Shown here: positions 23,851 through 33,556 of the stretch, piece by piece | Numbering within the stretch: the first letter of the stretch is position 1 | How the letters are laid out: every line of letters begins with the position of its first letter | Source: Mercurialis annua | Lineage: Eukaryota; Streptophyta; Magnoliopsida; Malpighiales; Euphorbiaceae | Length of the DNA stretch: 64,000 bases | Assembly: GCF_937616625.2 (NCBI RefSeq) | Contig: NC_065570.1 | Coordinates: 40,679,665-40,743,664, forward strand | Direction: 5' to 3' | Program-made: the position numbers and the translations under genes | The notes under the pieces: generated by a model | The model's database searches: none | Told to the model about the DNA's origin: nothing | Seen by the model: the letters and a program-made list of their open reading frames with translations, nothing else

Positions 23851-26191
23851 CCTTCCTCAAACATCTCCTCTTCGACTTATTCTCCCTCTAGCTCGGAATC
23901 TTCCACGTTTTTAGAACGGGAGCGGGCAGCCGGCAAATCAAACTTGCAAGGCCTCAGGTCGGCATCCGGACCATACACCTTCAAGATTGTATCATGCACA
24001 ACGAGCTGAAGGGCTTTCAACATATTTCAAAAACCGGAATAGGTCCCTTCCTCCTAGATCTCGAGTTTGGTAATCTCAGCTCGAGCAACCTCGGAGCTCT
24101 GTCTGGAAGTTTTTGTTGAGGTCTGCAGTGCCTGAACACGAGACTCATACTCGACAGCCCAGTTCTCTATGTCTCGAACATGTTGCTCCACCAAACTGGT
24201 CTTTTCCAGGGAAAGAGACTCCACTTTCTTTAGAAGCTCATCCAGACTCATCAAGTCTGCGGCCCTTTTCCCCTCCAAGTCAGCAACTCAATCTTTGAAC
24301 TTGCTTAGCTCGGAGGAGGATTGCTCCACATGTTTGGCTAATTTGGCTTCAACAGCTACAGCCCGGGCAACTTTGCCATTTAGCTATATATTATAAACCT
24401 CCAGTTGAGCTCGGTCCTAGCTAGATTTATCCAATTGGGCCAACTCAGCCAGATGTGAAACTTGGACCGTATAAACAAATAAACACGAGGAAGTCAAGAT
24501 AAACTTAATTGAGCCAAGGAAGGAAAAATGAAAATGATAAATGAAAAAAAAAAGAGGAAAACAATACATACCAGAAGAGCCAAGGAAGTGGCGAGATGAT
24601 TGAGATTCCCAGGAACCATCCTCTCATAAGACTCTCGATCCTCTCACAAAATATTGACCTTAGCAACCATGGAAATCACTAATGGGTTCTCCAAGCGGAT
24701 TTGACTTGAATGGCGAGAACTTACCCAGTCCTCAAAACGACCACCTGATAGCCCAATGGTCCCATCTAAGCCTGAAGAAATGCAAAAAGGCACTCTAGAA
24801 TAGGGATCGGGACAAGGCCTTTTGGCAGCGGGCTCGTCCCTAAGAGGTCCTTCCACATACTAGGACGAATCCACGTTTATGATTAAATTATCAAAAGGAT
24901 GAGGAGGAGGAACCTAATCGTTCCCGATATTCACGGGATTAGAAGAGGCCCCAGGGGCTGAAATCTGCAGAGGGACAGGAGCTATTCCCATGGAGGCATT
25001 AGCTTTTGGGGTGGTGTCAAGAGTGGCTCCCTTAGCTGGAACAGGAGGTTTTTAAGAGCCAACTTTAAAACTCTTAGGGGGATGACCCACCCTTTTTCTC
25101 TTGACCTTGGTCTTCTTCCCAGCTGGCTGATCCACATTCAAGCCTTCCATTGAACAGAAAAGAACAGATAAGTACTTAAGCATATGATAAAAGGATAAAT
25201 CACATCAAACCATTTGAGAAGAGGTATAAATGAGAAACATAACATACTAGCAGAAGTAGGGGCAACTTTTGTCTTTTTCCAACAGTCAAAAGGGACTAGA
25301 GGAATAAGAAATTAGGCACTAGGTATCCTTGAAGAAAACTCGGCATTAGCTAATTTCTCTAGGGCTAAGATCTCGAGAGCACCCGGTGTACTAAGGGTTT
25401 TACCCACCTTCGTTCCTTAGTATACCCAGTTGTGGTATACTTCATTAAAGCCCTCCGCGTGGGAAACTAGGAAATAATCCTTTTTCAGTCCTTGAGTGAA
25501 GAGGTGACCCCCCACTAATAACTTCTTCAGATACATCGACTGTTCTTGTAAAAAATGGACAGAAGCATACAATTGTCTCCCCTCAAAATACATCCATTAC
25601 AATCAAGAAAAGAGCTTCATTGTAGGCTCTATATCTAGACTACGACACCTCGCTAAAAAGCAACTATAGTGATGAAGAGCATTGGAATGGACTTGTCCTA
25701 GAGGGATCAAATAAAACTCGATAAATCTCTCGTAGTCCTTATAGATAGGGAAACATAGACCGAACTAGAGATGCTCCTAGGTTATTGTGATATGATTATC
25801 CGGGGGCACATCATTCACCCGAGAACCCTTAGGGACCGTAAAGAGTTTATACTCCTCAGGAATAATAAAGGTCGCCCAAATAGCCTCAAGAAAGCCTTGG
25901 GTACACCGAAAAGCAACCATATTGGCATCAATGTACTCTGAGCTTTTTTCGACAATTTTTTCTTCTTCTTCTTCTGTCTACGAGTTAACTCGGCAAGGGG
26001 AATCTCACCACTGTCATGGTCAGACTGCTCATCCACTAAGGCTACAGGCTTAGAAGTTTCCCCTCAGGAATTGATGAATTTGAGTGCTCGTCCTCATTAG
26101 TTGAAGACCCAGAGGTAGACCCCTCGCTCCCCTCATCTGAGCGTTCCTCATAGACAAGGCCCTCTTGAGTCAAACAATCATCTTCTGACAT
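23850..26191 (-). pseudogene. Antisense extra ORF of the Tat-like element
   Basis: A broken gene antisense to its host element, read from ATG 26191 (MSEDDCLTQEGLVYEERSDE). It has an acidic N-terminus, then a Lys-rich stretch (25980). Next comes a globular region with FLEAIWATFIIPEEYKLF, then YERFIEFYLIPLGQVHSNAL and KDYFLVSHAEGF (25440-25930), spread over frames. That region resembles the putative gypsy-type transposon domain (Pfam PF04195). A Pro-rich segment and then a coiled coil follow (24054-24278; LDELLKKVESLSLEKTSLVE). Two interruptions begin GTATGT (about 25243 and 24573, minus) and look like introns. Extra antisense ORFs of this kind between pol and the 3' LTR are reported for Tat-lineage elements. 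Function is unknown. Several stops make this copy non-functional. Confidence 0.72.
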
Positions 26192-27156
26192 ACCTAGGGA
26201 CATGATAAAGGAGCCTGTTACAAAACAGGGTATCCAAGAACAAACAGGGGTGTTGATTGGAATTTCAAATTCAAGGGATCAAAAGAAGGAAAATGAAAAG
26301 GGAAAAAGAAGTCATAATTGGGAAATTTAATGCACCTACAACATGAAGAAACACAATATAAAAAGAACACACAAAAAAATGTTGTGGATTGAGAATTGGT
26401 CCAGTCGAAGATATTTAAGATGTCACTTAGAAAAACCGAAAAATGACTCAAAATTGAGAAATACACAAAGAAATTTACAACAGAAGAGTTTTTCTCAAAT
26501 TACAAAAACCTATTAGACTAATAACTATAGGAATGCATCAACCAAATGCGCATAATCCAGAAAAGAAAAGATAAACTAATCGCATGCATATGATTGAAAA
26601 GCAAATATCAAAATCAAAATGATCCTAGAAAAAAGAATAATAGGTAAAAAGTACGAATTTAGAGATAAATTAAATTATAGACTTATACTTTAAACTTGAA
26701 AATAGAGAAGACACACAGAGCGCAAGGCAGAGAAAAGGAAGATAAAAAGTTCGGAGAAATTTTTAAAATAAGGAAGTGTAGAAGTTGTGAAGAAGGGAAA
26801 GATAATATAAACAAAAAACAGAGGGAAAATTAAAGAGTCCCAAAATTAATTTTTCTCGCATAGATAAACAAAATGACACATTGATTGAAGCGTTAAAAAG
26901 GACAAGATGACACGTGATAAAGTCATAATGAAAAAAACTAAAAAAGATAGCCGTCAAAAAGACCCAACAGATACACTAACCTTGACAGCTCGGCCACAGC
27001 TGTCAACGATAAGATATACCAAAATGATTCATAAAAACCTCTCACAATACCCAAAGTAAGCGAAAGACTTGACAATCATCACGTGACAATAAAACCCAAA
27101 TATTGAAACCAATTACAATATTCTGAAGAACACCACGAACATAAATATATGATATA
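26192..27156. other. A-rich 3' internal region of the Tat-like element
   Basis: About 960 bp, strongly purine/A-rich on the plus strand, lies between the start of the antisense ORF and the polypurine tract. The open frames on the minus strand here are low-complexity and show no motif. If the antisense ORF is expressed, its promoter should lie here or in the LTR. Confidence 0.5.
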
Positions 27157-27170
27157 CTTAAGGGGACTAT
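27157..27170 (+). promoter_or_regulatory. Polypurine tract of the Tat-like element
   Basis: CTTAAGGGGACTAT directly precedes the TGATAA start of the LTR at 27171. This makes 27171-27881 a plus-strand 3' LTR. Confidence 0.7.
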
Positions 27171-27881
27171 TGATAACGTAGTAATAATAACACATATTAG
27201 GAGAAGCGACTTCACCGAGAGAGAGTATCACTAAATCAAACAATAAAAGAAATGACCCAACTGAGATATGAGTAGCTCGGAAATGCTTTGACATACGAAC
27301 AAGCTTGGAACTCCACAGTCTTTAATAACTCGGAATACCAGTACCTCGGTATGAGGATAGCTCAGGGCTCCTAAGCCCATTAACAAATCGGAATATCAAT
27401 ACCTCCATATGGTAATAGCTCGGGACGCCTAGTTCCATAAAAGGCTTGAAACATGCACACGACATCCGATGTTTGCTCACCCGACATGTTGAACACTTGA
27501 CATTACACGTGAATAATAATCTTGGAGGGACCACAAAAGATTTGTTAAGACACGAGAATGTTCCATGTGCGGTTCGCACCTGACACACCACTCGAGGTGT
27601 AACTGAATTGGCCATATAAGGCAAATAGAAAAGTGGAGATCAGAAAGAGAGAAGATGAGAAGGGTTGCACAGGCAACTATATAAACTACCTTATGTATAA
27701 ACCCTAAGGTAACACTCTTTTCACACTTAAGCAATTTTCTTTCTCTTCTCTTTTTTTTCCCTCACTTAAAATGACTTAAGCGTTGGAGCAGACAGCCTGT
27801 GAACCTCACCGGCGTTCCTTCTAACCTCTTTTTGCTCTTCCTCTTTAGGTGTTAGAGGACAGGTCCGAACGTGATTTATCA
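27171..27881 (+). mobile_element. LTR, family A (copy 2, 3' LTR)
   Basis: This 711-bp LTR (TGATAACG to TTATCA) is homologous to 2595-3329. It has a TATA box (CTATATAAA, about 27678) and is preceded by a polypurine tract. No primer-site sequence follows it, unlike copy 1, so it is a 3' LTR and flanking DNA begins at 27882. The two copies could bound one element into which everything from about 3.5 to 22.4 kb was inserted. However, their flanking 5-mers (CCGGC and TTTAT) do not match and the copies differ considerably. Confidence 0.8.
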
Positions 27882-28169
27882 TTTATAATGTTTGAAATTT
27901 AAAAAAAATCAATTTTGTTTTAAGCAATCTTAAAATATAAAAACAAAAAAATTTAAAAAAATTAAGAAAAAATCAAGAAAAAAATAGATTTATTGATCTA
28001 GTTGATCTCATAACATTATAATATTTAGATATGCTTATTGTATAAATAAATTTAAAGACTAAATTAAAAATTAATTTTTTTCATCTAATTGTCTCGCATC
28101 AAAAACAAATTAATTAATAAAAATATTAATAAAAATTAAACTAAAGAATTATATCATTTAATTTTAAAT
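27882..28169. other. AT-rich flank between LTR and CACTA end
   Basis: About 290 bp of AT-rich sequence with A-runs. No gene or element boundary is visible apart from the LTR end on the left and the start of the tandem duplication on the right. Confidence 0.6.
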
Positions 28170-29458
28170 AAAAAATATGAAACTACAAATCATACATAAA
28201 GAGAGTTGAAATAGTTTGTTATATTTAATTATTAGAATGTACTAAGAAAATAATAAAATTTTGACGGGAGAAACTTAAATTCAAATTGTCCACCTTAGAA
28301 GCACTGAAACTTCAATGAAGTTGCGTGTCCCGTTTCAGAAATATTTTGATAATCATAAACTCTCGAAATTTCATAAGGAAACGTTTTAGGCCATTCACTA
28401 CTAGAATTCCTGGTGTTAGCGACGAATTATTCCGTCGCTAACACCAGGAAATCCATTGGTAAACAGTATTACCGTCGGTACAATTGTCGTCGCCAACGTT
28501 TGGCGACACAAAGAAATCGAATGTTTGCTGACGGAAACCTTCCGTCGGTAATTCCTGGATTACGTCGGTAAGCGTCGACTAGCTTACCGACGAAGTCCCA
28601 ACATATTACCGACGGATTTTCCCTCGGTAATGATTATCCTTCGGCAATTTCTGTCGGCAACTGTTTTATTTGCCGACGGATAATCCCTCGGCAAAGTGGA
28701 CTTCGGTCGTAAATTGGGATGCATTTAGCGAGGGATAATCCGTCGCTAAATTCAGATATTCTTTCGGCAACAAAGGCAGATTTCCGACAAATTTTTGCCA
28801 TTTCCCTGCAATGTTTTATGTTTTTCCTGTTAAATCAAACCTGTTACATACATGCTATTATTACATATAAACACGCTAAATATGAGTCAATAACAAGTAT
28901 TATATACAATATATAAAACAAACATATGGTATAAATTTTGTCGAGCACGTTCAGTCCAGTTGCTCAAAATGGTACCATTCGCACCCGCTTACATTCAGCA
29001 CTGGAAAATTTTTCGGTAGCATAATACTGAATCTAAATACCTACAATCTAGTGATGTCCTCGTCATCCGGCCTCGTGGGGGCTGCGGCGGGCAAAGACAT
29101 GGAGGCAGAAAAGTCATCATTTTCGCCAGCTTCGAACGGACTCTATCGGCAATCCGCTCGTCCATGGTAGCCTCTATGTCCCTTTGAACCTGCCCTCGCA
29201 CCCGCTCCTCCATCCCTTGCACTCGTGTCTTGCCCTCTCTCTGGATCCTCTCCTCTATTTCCTCAGGCGTCGGAGTCTGCTGGGACGACGACGAACCTCC
29301 ACGAAAACGGGTGGTCTGTGACGATGCGATGTATGAAGCCGCAGCTGAACAACCTCCGTAAAAATGGTTCACGTCGATGGTATGCAGAGTCGATGAGCTG
29401 CCCTCACCCGGCGAGGACTGGGTCGCAGCAGCACGCTCAGTAACGAAACAGTCCTGAA
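28170..29458. repeat. Tandem duplication, outer copy (1,289-bp unit)
   Basis: This unit is repeated head-to-tail at 29459-30747 with about a dozen substitutions by eye. It contains about 226 bp of DNA outside the CACTA element, the CACTA terminus (28396), its subterminal repeats and the last exon of the Transposase_24-like gene (28995-29372). Because flank and terminus are both copied, the event was a local DNA duplication after insertion, not a second insertion. The junction lies in an A-run (about 5 nt of shared A residues). Confidence 0.95.
28396..28770. repeat. CACTA left subterminal repeats, outer copy
   Basis: Terminal TIR followed by palindromic blocks such as TTAGCGACG..CGTCGCTAA and TACCGACGG..CCGTCGGTA, repeated to about 28,755. 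The same region recurs at 29685-30059. Confidence 0.9.
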
Positions 29459-30747
29459 AAAAAATATGAAACTACAAATCATACATAAAGAGAGTTGAAA
29501 TAGTTTGTTATATTTAATTATTAGAATGTACTAAGAAAATAATAAAATTTTAACGGGAGAAACTTAAATTCAAATTGTCCACCTTAGAAGCACTGAAACT
29601 TCAATGAAGTTGCGTGTCCCGTTTCAGAAATATTTTGATAATCATAAACTCTCGAAATTTCATAAGGAAACGTTTTAGGCCATTCACTACTAGAATTCCT
29701 GGTGTTAGCGACGAATTATTCCGTCGCTAACACCAGGAAATCCATTGGTAAACAGTATTACCGTCGGTACAATTGTCGTCGCCAACGTTTGGCGACACAA
29801 AGGAATCGAATGTTTGCTGACGGAAACCTTCCGTCGGTAATTCCTGGATTACGTCGGTAAGCGTCGACTAGCTTACCGACGAAGTCCCAACATATTACCG
29901 ACGGATTTTCCGTCGGTAATGATTATCCTTCGGCAATTTCTGTCGGCAACTGTTTTATTTGCCGACGGATAATCCGTCGGCAAAGTGGACTTCGGTCGTA
30001 AATTGGGATGCATTTAGCGAGGGATAATCCGTCGCTAAATTCAGATATTCTGTCGGCAACAAAGGCAGATTTCCGACAAATTTTTGCCATTTCCCTGCAA
30101 TGTTTTATGTTTTTCCTGTTAAATCAAACCTGTTACATACATGCTATTATTACATATAAACACGCTAAATATGAGTCAATAACAAGTATTATATACAATA
30201 TATAAAACAAACATATGGTATAAATTTTGTCGAGCACGTTCAGTCCAGTTGCTCAAAATGGTACCATTCGCACCCGCTTACATTCAGCACTGGAAACTTT
30301 TTCGGTAGCATAATACTGAATCTAAATACCTACAATCTAGTGATGTCCTCGTCATCCGGCCTCGTGGGGGCTGCGGCGGGCAAAGACCTGGAGGCAGAAA
30401 AGTCATCATTTTCGCCAGCTTCGAACGGACTCTATCGGCAATCCGCTCGTCCATGGTAGCCTCTATGTCCCTTTGAACCTGCCCTCGCACCCGCTCCTCC
30501 ATCCCTTGCACTCGTGTCTTGCCCTCTCTCTGGATCCTCTCCTCTATTTCCTCGGGCGTCGGAGTCTGCTGGGACGACGACGAACCTCCACGAAAACGGG
30601 TGGTTTGTGACGATGCGATGTATGAAGCCGCAGCTGAACAACCTCCGTAAAAATGGTTCACGTCGATGGTATGCGGAGTCGACGAGCTGCCCTCACCCGG
30701 TGAGGACTGGGTCGCAGCAGCACGCTCAGTAACGAAACAGTCCTGAA
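29459..30747. repeat. Tandem duplication, inner copy
   Basis: The second copy of the 1,289-bp unit is contiguous with the rest of the CACTA element, and its terminus starts at 29685. Three subterminal CCGTCGG-type motifs intact here are altered in the outer copy (CCCTCGG at about 28620 and 28687; CTTTCGG at about 28761). Confidence 0.95.
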
Positions 30748-31965
30748 AAAATAAACGAGTGACTTAAAGTTAGTACAATTTTGATAAACTGCAACAATTA
30801 ATTATGAATATTCCTAACTAAAATTCTGCAGCATTTCCTCTATAATACAAGCATCACCCATTTTCAGGAACTTCCTGCAAACACATATGCACTATATACA
30901 ATTCACAATTCAAATTTCGCAATTCACAAATCACAGTTTCTAATTGAAATCAAGTTAAAACAATTCAATTTCAACTTATAGCAGACTTACATGCTTATCC
31001 TTGGACCTATTGTCCACAAACTTGCTCCGATCATTGTTCGTCGAGTACATACGAACATGCAAGTCAGCGTAGGTCGGTGTACGACCGATCTCCTGACCTT
31101 GAGAAACAAAAGCGAATATTATATTTACTTATATGAACATAATTCATCAACAAACACTATAATTACTTAAATAAAGAATAGAAAGAAGACTTACCAGAAC
31201 GGTCATATGCTTCACGCCCGAGCGAGATCTTGCAGTGTGGCGCATCGGTGTTGTCACTGGCACTGACGGCTCACTCATCCGGTTATCTCGGGCGATATCG
31301 GACTTCTTCTTTTCCTCCACCGTAGCCCACTCCACCTGCCATGCATCCGAAACAGTATCGTTGACGCTGTAATCCCTCTTTCCCTTCAGTGTATAGAGAG
31401 TGTCCTTGTACCGATTTGCAGCATGCTTCTTAAACACATCTCTGATCAATTGCCCGGGGTAGATCGAGTCCCAACAAAACTTATTCTACACATTTTTAAC
31501 AAATAAGTTCATAATTAGTAAATTTGCAGAATACTAAACTTAATATTGATTAAATATGCATTTTATTACCTTGAACTCCTCCCAATAGAACGTTTTCTGC
31601 TCCGCCTTCAATTTCTTCCAAGTTGAACCCTCCTGGAACCAGGAGAATCGGAAGATGTCGAGCAAGCCTCTGGAGACCTAGCCACTATCATGTAGTCGCT
31701 CCCTACTAGTTGAATATATAAAGTTAGTTTGAAATAGTTTTTTCGAAATAATATATATAATAGGGATAACAGTGATACCTCATAGCGCTAGGTGCGACCT
31801 TGAGCCTCCCCGAGCATCATACTCGTACTCGGCTTGCTGCTATGTCGGTGGTGCCGCCTCCAGCAGGGGATCTCCCCCCTAAGGTAGAGCGTCTGTGGGG
31901 AGGGTGCATGTCGGATCCCCCTGTCCACGGCCCTGTACCTGCCTACAGTCAACTAGACCTCTCAT
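30284..31965 (-). pseudogene. CACTA second gene (Transposase_24-like)
   Basis: A multi-exon gene on the minus strand, the accessory protein of many plant CACTA elements. The key exon (31147-31490) holds FCWDSIYPGQLIRDVFKKH, then DAWQVEWATVEEKKKSDIARD, resembling Pfam PF03004. It is preceded by an exon ending KTFYWEEFK and a roughly 100-nt intron (GTAATA..GTGTAG), and followed by a donor GTAAGTCTTC at 31194. A further exon (about 31010-31098) reads GRTPTYADLHVRMYSTNNDR. The last exon (30284-30750) reads DCFVTERAAATQSSPGEG and ends in a Gln/Glu/Arg-rich helical segment (EERIQREGKTRVQGMEERVR). That last exon is duplicated at 28995-29372. The N-terminal exon (about 31780-31965) starts MRGLVDCRQ but contains stops. 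Probably non-functional. Confidence 0.8.
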
Positions 31966-33556
31966 GTCTGAAAATAAGTAGGGATAAACATATATACAAC
32001 AACTTTTTACCTAAATATAACAAACATTTATAATTAATTAATCAAATCATCAATAATCAGATAAATCAATAAACAAAAATATCAGTCAAAAAGGCACATA
32101 AAAATGAAGTCATAATTAAGAATTCTATTACATTAATTAGCCCTATACTATAACTCATCGTCCTCCTCATCTGACGAGGACGGTAGAAAATCATCAGATG
32201 TCTCTGTTGTGGGCGGAATTTGCAACGCATCTTCATCTGCTTCCCCGTCCGGATCCACCAAATCTGTCGGATCATCAGTTGTTTCCACATTCAAGGGATG
32301 TTCTAGATTGTCATCATGGAAAGCCGGAACAGCAGACTCTGGCATGTCAATCTCAGATCGGGCCTTAATCTTGCATACTATCCACCAATCCTTTTTATCC
32401 CGTCGTTTGCTTGGGTATGACATGTAGTGGACTTGACCGGATTGTTCCGCTAAAATGAAAGGTTCGTACTTGTTATACCTTCTTTTGTGATTAACCTCCA
32501 CCATGTTGTATCGACGATGCACTCAAATACCCACATTTGGAGTTGGATTGAACCAATCACATTTAAATAGGATATTCCTTTTAATTGGCAGCGCTGGATA
32601 CTCTATCTCAATAATGTCAGTCAGCACTCCATAGAAGTCGCTTACGGCCGGGCCAAAGAGAGACCCTTTCACACAAACCCCACTACTGATTGTAACTCGA
32701 TCCTCGCCATAATCCTGAGTAATGAATTTAAACCCGTTTACACGATATCTCTTATATGTTCTGACCGATCTACGCGGTCCTTTAGCGAGACTTAAAATAT
32801 AGGGTTTTGTATAAATAACTGGATCCTTCACCTGCAGGACAATTAACAATTAGATGAGTCAACAATTAATTACGAATGACAAATACAGGAAGAATCTTCT
32901 ATACTTACATGGCGTTCAAACCAGGAGGCAAATTCCTTTTCTAACATCCCTTCAACTTCACTCTGCGTTATTGCAGGGTTGATTGCATGCAATTCGTCTT
33001 CGAACACACTTTCACAATAATACAAATGATCAATTTGTGAGCTACACATTTTATAATATAACTCAACAATACATTGAAATGTATATAAGGAAAGCTTACT
33101 CTCAATACGATTTGATTTCCGCACAAATCAATAGAAATTAGAGCGGCAAAAAATTCAGATTCGTCTAGATATCTTTTCCGCCAGGCGCCTACGGGTTCCC
33201 CATTCGGTATGAAATGGAAAGTCGGTCGACATCATCGTCCATCTCAGTATCGAATACCTCATTTCCTTGCATCCGACAGGGTAGCTTAGGATCGCCATCC
33301 GTAAAATAAAAAGATGCAAATTTAGCCGTTTCCTCCATTAGATATCCGCTACTAATGCTGCCTTCTACCCGACCCTTATTGGATACCTTCTTTTTTAATT
33401 TCCTCATCTGTTCAATCATGAATGAATTTCTACAATTAAGCACTTTATACAATTACTGATCGATGTGGAAGAAAAATAGATCGACATTACCTTTCGAATA
33501 GATACATCCACAGATACTGAACCGGTCCAGCCATTTTAGCTTCGTAAGGCAGGTGT

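Noticed and set aside
2595..27881. A single intact 25-kb retrotransposon
   Set aside because: The two family-A LTRs lack a matching target duplication, are considerably diverged, and no pol of that element is present between them.
28396..29458. A second, independent CACTA insertion
   Set aside because: The external flank is duplicated together with the terminus and the junction lacks a terminus, so this is a tandem DNA duplication.
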